From assembly GCA_051453625.1 (NCBI GenBank), contig JBOZIK010000001.1:241901856-241965855 (forward strand): DNA of 64,000 nt, read 5' to 3'. The notes beneath the pieces were generated by a model that was not told the origin of the DNA, made no database searches, and saw only the letters and a list, made by a program, of their open reading frames with translations. This DNA comes from Welwitschia mirabilis (lineage: Eukaryota > Gnetophyta > Gnetopsida > Welwitschiales). The position numbers were made by a program, and so were the translations under genes. Below are positions 48,407 through 60,239 of the stretch, in pieces (position 1 is the stretch's first letter; each line of letters starts with the position of its first letter).

Positions 48407-50330
48407 TATCACATCCAGACTTTCAAGGTTCAGAGACTTAGTCTAAAAGTTTAAATTGAAATTAATTTTATTATTATAAATGTTCAAGTTAGTCAAATTA
48501 TTACATATATTTTAAGATTTATAGTATGCAAATTTCTATCGTAAAAATTTTATGCAATAATACTCACATTTTCTAATATTCATAAATTTGTCCTTGTTAA
48601 AAGTTCTTATGATTTAATTATGATTGATGTGGTTAGAAATTTTATAATTCTCGCATTTATATCTACAAAATATTTAACTTATAGTTTCTAAAAAAAATCT
48701 TAGTATTGTATTATCTGCATGATGAGCATTAATATTTATTTTTATAATATTAATGCACCTAGAGTCCTGACAAGGAATGGAATAAGGGTGGTTACTGAAT
48801 CTTTGCCAACTTTTGCCACCTTAAGCAACTTCTTTTATCATGTTTTATCTTCACATACATAGAATCTTTACCAACTTTTACTCCATCAACCATTCTTCTT
48901 CATGATGTTTTCTCTTTACATATGTAGAATCTTTATTAACTTTAGCCATCTTAACCATCCTCCCTTCTAATGTTTTATCTTCATATTATCATAACCCTAC
49001 ACATTCCACCAAATGTTAATTATAAATAGAACCCTATTTTCCTTTCTTATAATTATCATTTTTGGAGGAGCCTTTCTATTTAGAGTTCTTAAATCTTGTT
49101 GGGTATCTTTCTATGCTCTTCTTCTTGTAAAGTTTCATGGATTAATCTATTTATGGTGCATGTTTCATGTTTTATTTTGATTCCTTCTTGTATGATTCAT
49201 GTTTTCTTCAATTCCTTTCTTGTATGATACTTATGGTTTTAACTACTTCTTTTATGGTTTATGGTCTTTACTACATTCTTGTATGATTTTTGATTTCTTA
49301 TTTACCTCTTATATTCTAAATATTCTTATATTTGAAATGTTTTTTAATGTCATTAGATTCATCTATGGATATTCTTAGATATTGTTAAAGAGTTGATTAC
49401 TTGTTAAAACCTCATGTACCTTGGTTAGTGCCTTACTTATGTATTTGTGTCACAACCCATCACATCTTGTTAAGCATTGAGATGAGTTCTTGATTTGACA
49501 TATTTGGGTTATTGACCATGGTTAATGAATTTTTTTTAAATACAAAAAAAAAAAAAAAAAAAAACCAAAACTGGCCAAGGTAACTAGTTATTAGACTTTA
49601 GAGAGAGATGCTTTTTAAAGTGAAGTCCTAAGATCATGGGATTGGACTTGAAGGATAAAAGAAAAAATGAGACCAATTTACCATTTATCCCTTCTAGATT
49701 GTTGAGTAACTTAATTATTGAAATATGTTATGGTATAGTAACAAAGAATATTAATTTAAATGGAGCCTTGATATTCTTGATTTGATATTGATAACCATTT
49801 TTACTAGGGAATCCTTATCATTTCAAACTTTTATCATGGACCATACTGAGAATTGTGAAGGTTAAAGTTCTCACACCATTCTATTTATGTTTAGCAGGTG
49901 GTTGAGTGAAAAATAGAAAAAGTTAATTTGTCTTGCCTAGAAGGGATTTTGAAAATGTTGATTTTCTAGATTATACTTGAGAAAGTATTAGAATCTAATG
50001 ATTTTTTATTCATTGCATCTTATAATCTATTACATCTTGTGATTGATCTTTGGCATATAGTGTGATTATAATAATTGGATTATTTTGGATATAAAGAGAA
50101 TTTTTTTCCTCTTATAGTTTACCATTATATGAATTACTTATCCCCTTTACCTAAAAAAGCTACTTATGAATGTATTTTTTTATATATTTAAATTTAATAA
50201 GAATTATTGCATTAAATATTTCATAAAAGAATTTGTGAAAGAATAAGTTTATAGTTGAGGTATTTTCTAGATGTTACATTTGGTATTAAAACTACATGAA
50301 GTTTTAAAGTGTAAAAATGGAGATGTTACA
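48407..50330 (+). repeat. 3' LTR of element D
   Basis: 1,924 bp, aligned end to end with 40468-42432. TATAAATAG lies at 49021-49029, an A-run of about 20 at 49543-49564, and the internal GATGTTACATTTGGTATTA copy at 50270-50288, 52 bases before the LTR end. Confidence 0.87.
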
Positions 50331-50335
50331 TTGGC

Positions 50336-51720
50336 TTAGGCCATGTTTAACTTATTTATATCAATTCTTTCAAATGTTTTTAAGGATCATTCAAGGTTAA
50401 GTTGAATACATCTCCTCCACATGCAAAATATACTAGTTTCTTGATTTGGGTACTACATTTACTATATAAGTAGCTAAGAAGTTTTACTCTTGAAAATTCA
50501 TCTATAGGATTGGATGAAATAGTAATTAAAAATCACTCATAAGTCATAGCATAATCCTCATGAGGTTATTGTGTAAAGTTGGTGATGTCTTTTCTTCTTT
50601 TTCTTATGATTGCTTCAGTCATAAATCTTTTTATAATGGCATCTTGAATTTGTCTTTAACTCTTAAGAATTTTGTGTGAAATACGTTTTTACCAATTCTT
50701 AGCCTTACTCTAAAGATAAAAAGAAAAATGATTATGTAAGTTCTATCTGTTACCTTTCTTTTCTTATTTTTCAAAGTAAAAGTGAGTTGTTCTATTTCTA
50801 CTAAGTGTTAAAGAGAATGTTCTTCATCTTCTCCTAAGATAATAGGGTACGCTTGTAAATTTTTGAGTTCTACATTATCTCCTTTGGATAGGTCAAAGGG
50901 GTTTTAAATCTTTATTTTTATTTATGTTATTAGTTCCTTAAAATTTAATGTAAAAGTAGAAGTAGAAGTAGAGGCAAACATTTTTATAGATTTAGAAGGA
51001 GAAAATTGCTTGAAAAGCATAATTTAAAGAGGTATTATTTGAAGAGAAAGATGGATTAAAAATAGATACATTACTTTCAGAAATATGTAAACTAATTTCA
51101 AAAATAGGTAAACTACTTTTATAATTTTAAAGAGGAAAAAAATCATCTTCCTCTATTCTAGATTGAAATTAAACTTTGTCATCTTACATTCTTGAACTAA
51201 AGTCTACTAAGCCTTCTTTAATTATTTGGCTAATAAATTGCTTCTCTTACTAATGCTTTTTCTATGTGACCACTCTCCTTAAATTTTCATAAAAGGTTGA
51301 AAACAAACTTCTTTTACACCCTAGTGGAAAATCCCCTTCTAGATCACATGAAGTGCAAGAAGAAGGGTATACCAATAATGGATGTAACATGAAGTGTAGA
51401 TTAAGTTTATTGAAAAATAATAGTAAGATCTAAAAGAGAAACTAAAATGGCAAATAAAACTGACAAAAATTAAAAAATTACAGAAATTAAAAAGTGAAAT
51501 CAAAAACTAGAAAAGAAATTAAATTTAAACTATGAAAAAAATGTGTAACCTAAAATAAGAAAAGAAAATAAAAATTGCAAAATAAATCTAAACTAAGAAG
51601 GTGAAAATACAAATTAACCTAACAAAAAGAAAAATTATATATAGACTACATGGGTAAATAACTTGAAATCAAATTAGTTACCTATGCAATGAAATTTAAA
51701 TTTATAGACTTCTTTAAACT
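50336..51720 (-). pseudogene. Gypsy F gag, N-terminal part
   Basis: The minus strand at about 50700-50530 reads AKNW*KRISHKILKS*RQIQ, then DAIIKRFMTEAIIRKRRKDI and TNFTQ*PHEDYAMTYE*FL. This is the retrotransposon gag core: -A-NWL--LP--SI-SW--L---FL-KF---, a basic patch, then -F-Q---E-Y-A-ERF-. Earlier codons toward the primer site include PLTYPKE. The two halves of this gag are separated by element D inserted at 50331. Stops replace the expected Trp and Gln codons (TAG/TAA), as deamination would cause. Confidence 0.7.
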
Positions 51721-51721
51721 T

Positions 51722-51741
51722 ATCCCTCACAATGACACCAA
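51722..51741 (-). promoter_or_regulatory. Primer-binding site of F, decayed tRNA-Asp type
   Basis: The minus strand reads TTGGTGTCATTGTGAGGGAT just inside the 5' LTR. Plant Athila/Tat Gypsy elements use TTGGCGCCGTTGCCGGGGA, complementary to tRNA-Asp. The differences are C-to-T or G-to-A except one, so the assignment is good and shows the deamination pattern. Confidence 0.75.
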
Positions 51742-51743
51742 TT

Positions 51744-53226
51744 TGTTAGGATGTGAATCATGTGCTCAAACTAGTATTTCTTTTGAATGAACCTTCTTAT
51801 GTTTGGCACTTGCAAATATTAATAAAACTCATACAAAATTCACTAGTATATGGGAGTTAACCCAAATTTCATACTCTAGATAGAAATTATAAATAGAAAG
51901 TTAAAAGACTACTGCAAATGATTCCTATCAAAAGTTTTAAAATTAAAAAGCAATAATTCAATAAAAGTAAAATGTAGAGATTAATTCAAAGCATAGAAAT
52001 GGATGTAACCTAAATGCAAATTCTAACTAGATATACCAATATGTTGTTACTCAAGTTGATCCTTATGATTTATATCAACTATAAATACATATCACTTAAA
52101 TGTAATCAATATAAATCATAAGGAAGATCATAAGAAAGAATATTGAAACGAATACTTCAAAAATATTTCATTAATTAGAATATTCATGTTTGATTATAAA
52201 GTAATAAGTCCTTAATAAAGGAGACACATCCCAATACCAAGCAATCCTTCTCTATAGCTAGGATAGATTCTTTGCTTAATCACTCTTTAAGTCATCATAA
52301 GAATCATTGATGAACCAAGATCTGTAAATGAGGGATCTAGGATGGGTATTTATAGCATTTAGAATGACTATTATGGTTACAAAGAGTTTTAATAAACTAG
52401 TGGTGATCTGAACAATGATTACATAATTAATGGAATTCACTTTGTATTCTTTATGTTTGTTATTCACTCAAATTTCATTCAGATGACTAAGTGGATGACC
52501 ATTTATCTTTCATATTTTCATGAATTCTTCTCTCTCATTCATCTTATTTATGATGGTTAAGTTTCATCTTCTTGATGTCATCCTAGGTATAATCTAGATT
52601 GTGGATGATTATTGATCTTTCATCTTCTCACGTCTTTTTTTCTTCCACATGCTTTCTTAATGATAGTTGATCTTTCATGTTCTTGGTGTTGTCTCAGGTA
52701 TTATTTGGATGACTAAGATGATGACTACTAGTAGTGAAATTATAAGTTTTATTTCTTTGGATCTTTCTAGTCCTTATAAGTATCATCTAGATGATGAAGT
52801 GGATGACTATTAGAAAAAACCTATTTTCTCTATTTATAGATTCTGTTAGTCATCCACTTAATTATAGTCTAGATGATGAGGTGTATGATAGTTGACTGCC
52901 ATTCTTTTCTACTTTTTATGTTATGATTGACTTTCAAACTATGATTTAAGTGCTCTAATGTATGTCATCCTTCTAAGTGTCATCTAGATTTTTATTTATC
53001 TTCTAGTCTTATGATCATCTTCCATCATTCTACATTAGGTTCATAATGTTCTAGAAAAGTTAGGGAGTGTGAAATATGTCCAAAAAAGGTTAATTTACTT
53101 TGAATTTGGTGTTTTGTATAATCATATTTATTGAAATTCAAATTATTCTTATTTGAATTAAAAACCTACTAAAAATACCTAAAACATACTCTAAACATAA
53201 TGCTAAATCTAATTATACTTGTAACG
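51744..53226 (-). repeat. 5' LTR of Gypsy F
   Basis: 1,483 bp, partner of 16669-18171. A minus-strand TATA box is at 52347-52355. Repeated ATCATCTAGATGATGAAGTGG / GTCTAGATGATGAGGTG units lie at about 52785 and 52870. The last base is G where the other copy has A. Confidence 0.85.
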
Positions 53227-56200
53227 CATAATGAGTATAGTGTTTAAAATAAAATCATAGTAGAAGGTTGTTATAATAGTTATGATAAAACCATTATGCT
53301 ATATATAGAGTATTTTACCACATTTTTGTAGTAACCACTATAACATTCTAATGTATCACATGTAGTAGTTTGTATTTCAACTATAGTGATATGTCTGTCT
53401 TAATGATCATACTAAATAGTGGTTTTTAAAGTTCTTTGGAAGAATTAACGACAATTATTATTGCTACATAGTAATTACAATGGCATCATATGTGGTGGTT
53501 TTTGAGAATTACTACAATATGATTATACAGTGGTATCATTGAGTTCAATGGTACTTCATAAAGATAATGAGAAAATTACTTCTTAGTAGTGTCAATTATT
53601 TGATCCTTAAATTCCATTTATACTAGATATTCCTTCATGTCAATCCTAATTCTTATTAAATTTGTTTGCTATAAATTAATACTATGCATATATTCTTTTT
53701 TTATTTAATGTAGATTTCTATTTTTAACTATAATTGCTTAAATTTATTTATGAATTTTTATTTTCCTATCAAAGCTAAATTTTAATTTTGTTTTAAAATC
53801 ACAACATAATCTAAATTATTAAATACTAAATAAATTTTTTGGGATTTCTTTCTTTAAGTCTAGGTTATCATTAGGACATAAAAATTTGAAATAGTAATTT
53901 CTCTAAGATTTAATAACATTTTAAAAAATAATTTATGAAAATAACTCAAACAATAAACATGAAAAATTATGATCAATTAGTTTTTGTTTATAAATTAATA
54001 CTTAGTATTTTAGTAAATGTATAGAATATATTATAGAGAATTAAATAATATTTCCAAAAAATCCACAATTACTTAACAATTCCAAGTGACTTAAAAGATA
54101 TAACCTTTTCAAAGTAGTGTGGTATTATAGAATATCATGATTTATTTTTACCTTTATAAATAATTAATTATAAAATTTTAATTATGATTTTGCTTACAAG
54201 GATAAGAAATACTATAATTAAGGTTATTAATAATAGAAAATTTATTTAATAATATTATGGTAATAATTTTACTAATTTATAATTAATAATAGTTAAAATA
54301 ATTTTATTTTGTATCATTTTTATCAAATTTTCTTTGGTACAGTACAATGTGAGCCTTTGTGAGTAGTTCCCTTGATCTTGAGTAATAAGTGAAATGTTTA
54401 TTTAGAATAAGTTTAGTTTTACAAATTAGTTATTTAATGAATATGTAAGTTATTATTATTTTAATCTTGTAATATTAATAATGCTTTTTTTTATGTATAA
54501 AATCCTCCCCTTCTTTATTCACTTTTATTTTAACACATATATTAGAGGATTTTAACTTTCAAAATTTAGTTAACTTAATTATTTTTTTTAATTTTTACTC
54601 CCTTTATATATTTTATAGTTGCATAAATTTTAAGTAGAAATTATGTCTTGTATTTTTATTTTTCTATCATTAGTTAGATTATTGTGTTAGAATTTATGTA
54701 TTAGACTTTAATAAAACTAAACTAAAATAGAAATGGACTAGTTCAAGTATCACTAGAAATAGACTAGTACCCATCACTAGAAAAATAAAAATAAATTAAA
54801 AAATTGTAAGAAGAAAATCATGTGCTCTTGGTAAATTATTGTACAAATATCCCTATCAAAAATGCCAAAATCTATTTGTGTATAACACTGGACTAGATTT
54901 AACTACATTTATACTCAATATCATTCTTCCATAAGGATATATGTGGTAACTTTCTAGAATTACACCTTCTCTTACTTAACGCAAGTTATAATTAAAAAGA
55001 AGAAAAGATAAGAAAAGGGAGTTGATGATTTTGGTTTTAAACTTCATCTATAAACATGAAAAGTAAGAAAGCTTCAAGTATCACCTAATTCATCCTTCTA
55101 TAATTCCTAAGACTTGATCATATATTGCTTCATCCTGAAATAAACTTCAGACCATCAAGTATGAAGGCTTGGTTCATAATAACATAATCTCATCAATTGT
55201 TCAAGTGTTGATGACTTTGACTATTATTGATTGCTCATAGTCTTATAATAAAAATGATAATTAAAAACTAAATGTATGTAATTTTTATAAATTTACTAAT
55301 ACTATGAACCAATTAAGCATTATACCAAAATTAACACTAGTAATTAAAAGAAACAAATCCTTAATATTAAATTAAAAAATAAAACACATTACATCAGAGA
55401 TGAAAGAAAGTAAGAAGGACTTCTCAAGCTCCTTAGAAGTAAGCTTAGTATCATGACCTAATCTTTAAGATGGAATCAAAGGCATGATTTGTTTTAATTA
55501 ACTTTATTTCATTATAGTGAGTGAATTTACATAAAATAATTAAACATTATAGTGGAATAATTAGGTTATAACTAAGAGACTTACCTCTTAGTTACTCACA
55601 AGATTTATCTCAAGTGAGCTATGTGATGATAGCTCATCTGACTAATACCATAATCCATCTTTAGGTTAATTATAAATCTTAATTAGGAGTACATAAATGA
55701 AGTATGTAGGCTATGATTAAGTGGTTGGTTACACCAATAGTTAAGCAATCACAATTACATAATCCTCATCTAGAGAAGTTCAAGCAACATATAGTTCTAT
55801 CTTGAACCTTGTTCTAAACTCCTCCAATACACATGAACAGAAGATAGATCAAATAGTTGTGTATCAGTAGCATGTAATAATCCTAGACATAAAAGTATGC
55901 GAAAAATAATGCAAGAACTCAATGCTTAAAATCACATCTACAGATATCACATACAAATATATGTACATATTCATAGTAGCTATATGTAAAAAACGTATAG
56001 AAGGCAACCATTTAATAACTCTAAAGGTTACAACATCCAACCATATTAAGGAATTCTAATTCATGAATGATGATAATACACATGTATACTAACATAAATC
56101 GGATATATGGGTATCCAAATATTTATATAGTAAACCCCTTTATTACTTGATTAAAATATCCATGATGTCCCTTGACTATCTCCCTTATTTTAGTTTATGC

Positions 56201-57313
56201 TATTGAGGGAAATGGAAGAAGAGGGGTGAGAATATCCATTAGTAGCCTTCATCACCAATTACAAGAGACCCGTTATATCTCATAAGTATTTTTATGAGAA
56301 TCAATGGGAGAGAAGTATCATAATAGAATATCATTATAGTAAACTCATGTAAAAATATGAATAACACACATACACACACATGTGATTTTAGCAAGGTACC
56401 TCACAGTTGCTTCTTTTATAATAAAACATATTTAATTTACTAATATATAAATATAAAATGTATAAAATGCTCAAAGGAAAAAACCTGTATGCCATTGATG
56501 AAGTCATTAGTCTTAATAGACTTTGTACTATAGAAATTGAAAGATAAGACAGCTAATTGAATGCCAAGTTATTTCAATGAGCATTAAAGAATAATCATTA
56601 TTATTATATTATTTTATGCATAAGATAACAAATATTTACTTGGAATATTTACTCATATGCATGAACATGCAAGAAATTATATTCAGGGATACATAACTGA
56701 AAGGTGTTAAGAATACTAAAAGCAACCATAATCATTGGAGACTTTGCTAAAACTTGCATATTTTTATTATTATACTATGCATACTATAACTATATAAATC
56801 ATATTATAAGCAACATGATTTCAGTGAATACATCCTATAACATCTACATTTAATATAAATTAATTACTAAGTAACTAAGAGTAAGAAAGAATTCTATTTG
56901 AATAAATTGACTAACAACATTAAGCCGAATTAATACTCTCCCAGATGTTCCATGACATTATGTAATTAAAGGAGAATAAAGATATGAATAACTTCTTAAT
57001 TTGTTTAGTAATTAAACATGTCTACCCCTTGATAATACATATATAATGTTATGTATATGAAATAATGTAATGTAATATAATATTATGCATATAATTTAAT
57101 ATAACACATAAGTTCTATATAATATAATATAATGTCATGTAATATAATCTAATGTAATATAATATAATTATCATGTCTAAAATTTTAACATCCAAAGATT
57201 TAATTAAAAGCTATTATAGCCTATAAGCTAATGTAGTTATTTGTATTTATATTCTAGAAAATTTTGTGCTTAAAAAAATTTATGCATGTCATATTAGCTA
57301 TAATATTATTTTT
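53227..57313. other. AT-rich DNA outside F, no gene seen
   Basis: About 4.1 kb right of element F. 53300-53570 has repeated words around GTAGTAACCACTATAACA, GTAGTAGTTTG and ATTACTACAATATG, suggestive of the subterminal region of an unidentified DNA transposon. A short CA-rich run lies at 56366-56383. No frame longer than about 60 codons and no recognisable domain were found. Confidence 0.5.
57035..57175. repeat. Low-complexity TAATATAATGT-type repeat
   Basis: About 140 bases of interleaved TAATATAAT, TAATGT and ATAATATAAT words. Confidence 0.8.
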
Positions 57314-57825
57314 TGTAATCCTTAGTAATTATGATCTTGAATGGCAAAGTTAGTGGTTTTAATAGTGGGTAAATTAATTGATTACATTAATATTATTTTA
57401 AGTTATGAAATTATTGCATAATCTTATGTTTTTAAATCTTTAACTAATATAAACATTATGTTATTAAGGTTCTGTTATATTAGATATTCTACTTTGACTA
57501 CCTTTTATCTCGTAAAAACTAAAATATTACTTTATAATCTTCAATAATATTCTTGTAGTGGTGATGATTTCATTTGCTTTTATTATTGTTACACCTTTAT
57601 AGAATTTATGCATGATTAAATGTTAATTATAGAGGATTATTATTTTTCTTAATTATTATGACTAAATGTGATGGAATAGAAAGCATTTTTTTAATATTAT
57701 TAAAGTAGTTGATGGCTAGAAAAGATTTATGATATGTTATGTAACCCTCACCACCTTAACCGCCCTACTTTATAATGTTTTATCTTCACATTCTTGTGAT
57801 CCTTTACATTCCATCAATCCTTAGT

Positions 57826-57834
57826 TATAAATAG
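57826..57834 (+). promoter_or_regulatory. TATA box of LTR E
   Basis: TATAAATAG in the same sequence context (TTATAAATAG(A/G)A-CCTA) as the boxes in both D LTRs. Confidence 0.65.
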
Positions 57835-58235
57835 GATCCTACTCCTTCTTTTTTCCTCACTTTTATTTTTGAAGAATTATTTGCTACTAAACCATGGAGA
57901 TGGAATAATCCTTTGAGCCTTAGAATCATTGGGAATTCTCAAATCTTCATTTTAATCTAGGTATGATCCTATTCTTTCTTACTTCCTTGTTGGTTCTTTC
58001 TTTATATGCATTCTATTAATGAGTTTATCAGGTTTATATTCTTGTGAAATGAATGTAGAATCATGTAATGCTTAGTAAAAATAGAATCATTATTGTTTTA
58101 AGTCTTGACTCATGTCATCTTCTATACTTAATGTCTTAATATCATATTGTCCTTGATGTAAATTAATATTTCATGATCAAACTTTGTCATACTTTTCTTG
58201 TTATTTTGATGTCTTGAAATTATGGTTATGAATTT

Positions 58236-58416
58236 CCATAGATTACTAAATGAGGTAGTGGACTTCAAAAATCGCTAAATAATGCAGTGAAGTAAGAATC
58301 CATTAGATTGCTGAATGAGGTAGTAGAGATAATAGATTTGCCACAGATTGTCAAATGAAGTAGCGGGCTTCATAGATTACTAAATGAGGTAGTGAATTTA
58401 ATGATATATGAGTATA

Positions 58417-58447
<31 letters not shown>

Positions 58448-58545
58448 TATGAGAATCACATATTGTTAAATAAGGTAGTGGACTTTATAGATTATCAAAT
58501 GAGGTAGTGAGCTTAACAGATCACTAAAAAAGGTAGTGTAGTGAT
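58236..58545. repeat. GATTACTAAATGAGGTAGTG tandem repeats, eight copies, in LTR E
   Basis: Copies of a 20-base core at about 58239, 58270, 58304, 58346, 58375, 58457, 58491 and 58519, mostly about 30-40 bases apart. A TA-rich microsatellite (58403-58450) is embedded between the fifth and sixth. No equivalent array was noticed in the D LTRs, so it appears specific to E. Confidence 0.8.
58403..58450. repeat. (TA)n/(TG)n microsatellite
   Basis: ATATATGAGTATATATATGT, then GTGTATATATATATATAT and so on, interrupting the tandem array in LTR E. Confidence 0.85.
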
Positions 58546-59248
58546 TGAAATATGTAAGAATATATAATTATTATTCTCATTCATAACCATAAGGTTGGTG
58601 TTTATGATATATCATGTTTGTTAAAGTCTTTACTTGACTTTCCTATTTTAACTCTTGAAAATAATTGCCTATCTTATCTAGTCTTATCTAGACCATACTA
58701 AGAGTTATGGAATTTTCATGATTTTCACTTCATAATTCTTGTATTAAATAGGAAATAAAACTAGATCTTGATTGCCTAGGAGGGAAAATAAAATAGGAGA
58801 TTATCTCTTCCATTTTATGTTGAGAAATTATTTGGGAGTGAGACTTGTATACTTGTTAAAAATAATGAATTTATCTATAATGTAATAAACTTGAAAATAA
58901 ATTAAATGTTAGATTATTTACATCTTTCTTGAGATATTATTTTAATGAAATATGAAGTCTAACTATGCATTTATTTACAAATTTTCTTAAGAAATTATCT
59001 TGAAATGAAACTTGTAGTTTTTGGTGAGTTTTAAAATTTTAATTATTATTATTTTGAAAATGCTTTTCATAACTTTTATTTGTTATGAATTAGTCATTAT
59101 TATTTTATGTAACTTTTAAAAGAAGGAACATTCATTTCTTCATGGATAAGAGACCATATTAAGTAAAGTAACATTTTTTGGTTGTAAAAAATTGGGTGTT
59201 ACATCTTCAAAAGTAATGTATATTGATCTTAAAAGAGTGAAAGTTACA

Positions 59249-59264
59249 TTTTGGTATTAGAGAG
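59249..59264 (+). promoter_or_regulatory. Primer-binding site after LTR E, tRNA-Met type
   Basis: TTTTGGTATTAGAGAG differs from TTTGGTATCAGAGC mainly by one C-to-T. It shows that LTR E is a 5' LTR of a plus-strand element or its remnant, not a clean solo LTR. Confidence 0.65.
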
Positions 59265-59715
59265 TCAAGTTTGAAAAATTTCAACTACAAAACTTTTAAG
59301 TAGGAGTGCTAGGTTATGGTTTCACTAGGATCAATTATGGATAAGCCATTATACATGACAGCCTAGGTTGAGATCTCATTAGGCATAGTTGTATGTAGAG
59401 CCTAGGAGTATTGTGAGAAATTCTTAAAGCACTTAGTTATTTAAGAGTTTTATTAAAGAATTATTAGTTCTAACTTGAGTTTAGAACTAGCTCTAGAGGT
59501 CATAAGGATGATGTTAAGATCATAAACAATAGTTATGAGTTTCATATTTACCTACATGGATATACTTTACATAATGATATATGCAACTTATATAATAGTA
59601 AAATATTTATACATACTAAAATACTCAAAAATTAAAAGGGGGATAAATAAAGGATATACAAAAATATTTAAGTGAAATATTAAAATTTATTAGATGTCTT
59701 CCCAAATTAACCCTT
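59265..59715 (+). other. Interior sequence after LTR E, non-coding
   Basis: No gag-like frame. A purine run TTAAAAGGGGGATAAATAAAGG at about 59633 could be a polypurine tract, but no second LTR follows it. The far end of element E is not seen in the window. Confidence 0.4.
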
Positions 59716-60072
59716 TCAAGAGACTATAATGATGAGTGATTTATTGAGGCTAATGTTCACAGGGAAGAAAGAGGTGGAGGTATTGAGTGCACAAGGATAG
59801 GAGGAAGATCCATGAAGTACTCTCCTCATAACTCTACTTGTCCATTCTTCTACTAGCATCCCTATGTTGTGCTCATATCTTTTCCTTTTTGGAATTAGAA
59901 ATGGTAATAATAATAATAGCTCGAAAAGGCAAGTATGCCTAGGCAAGTTTAGCAATATCATTTGGTGTTTAGAGAGGATGGGAAAATGATAAAGGAAAAA
60001 TGAACATGATGCTTGAGGAATGTGGACAACACTTTGAACATCTACAATAGAAATGTAAATACCTCTCGACAT
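59716..60072 (-). CDS. Hypothetical 118-codon open frame
   Basis: The longest uninterrupted frame of the window free of N (118 codons). The start reads MSRGIYISIVDVQSVVHIPQ; the middle is hydrophobic and Leu-rich (FELLLLLPFLIP), followed by a basic patch PKRKRYEH and a Ser-rich tail. I recognise no domain. A hydrophobic stretch followed by basic residues could be a membrane segment, but chance is just as likely: the region is AT-rich, shows no clear promoter, and the opposite strand is also partly open (60013-60231, 72 codons). It is reported only as a candidate. Confidence 0.2.
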   Translation of the reverse strand: MSRGIYISIVDVQSVVHIPQASCSFFLYHFPILSKHQMILLNLPRHTCLFELLLLLPFLIPKRKRYEHNIGMLVEEWTSRVMRRVLHGSSSYPCALNTSTSFFPVNISLNKSLIIIVS

Positions 60073-60239
60073 TCATTAACTCTTCAGCATTATTTATTCC
60101 TTGGTAGAAAGAGTTCAATAAATCAAGCAAAGTTTAAAGAAGCATGGAAAGAGAAGGAGAAGAAATGCATGGAGTACGCCTCAAGATTTCCAAATAAGCT
60201 AGCATTTCAAGATGGATTCTTAGGTTTCTAGGTTGTAGA

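Larger units (their letters stand above)
40468..50330 (+). mobile_element. LTR retrotransposon D, 9.86 kb, LARD-like, nested in F gag
   Basis: LTRs 40468-42432 and 48407-50330 have terminal inverted repeats TGTCACATC/GATGTTACA. Flanks are TTGGT (40463-40467) and TTGGC (50331-50335), a 5-bp target duplication with one C/T change. A tRNA-Met primer site follows LTR1 on plus. The roughly 6-kb interior shows no gag or pol in any frame, matching large retrotransposon derivatives (LARDs), which must be moved by another element's proteins. In the first 70 LTR bases I count 7 differences between the two copies. It splits F's gag. Confidence 0.87.
16669..53226 (-). mobile_element. Ty3/Gypsy element F, interrupted by elements B and D
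   Basis: Related LTRs at both ends (16669-18171 and 51744-53226) start TGTTAGG and end GTAACA/GTAACG on the plus strand. The order read on minus is LTR, tRNA-Asp primer site, gag, [element D], zinc knuckle, protease, [element B], RT/RNase H/integrase, extra ORF, LTR. Every F module is minus-strand and in canonical order, and each is present once. Flanks are AATAA (16664-16668) and CATAA (53227-53231), a 4-of-5 match for a 5-bp target duplication. Removing B (13,713 bp) and D (9,863 bp plus 5) leaves about 12.98 kb, a normal size for Athila/Tat-type Gypsy elements. Confidence 0.8.
57314..59248 (+). repeat. LTR 'E', a diverged relative of the D LTR
   Basis: 1,935 bp, close to D's LTR length. 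It begins TGTAATCC and ends GTGAAAGTTACA, followed by a primer-like site. It shares with D a TATAAATAG box (57826-57834), the block ACCATACTAAGA(A/G)(C/T)TATG with downstream GTATTAAATAGG, and a GTGTTACA copy shortly before the end (59196-59203). It lacks a visible partner in the window. The left boundary is inferred from length and terminal match. Confidence 0.65.

Noticed and set aside
54776-57560. Possible second CACTA element (CACTAGAAAAAT at 54776, TTCTTGTAGTG at 57550-57560)
   Set aside because: The flanking three bases do not match (CAT and GTG), no subterminal arrays mirror each other, and the right end falls inside LTR E.
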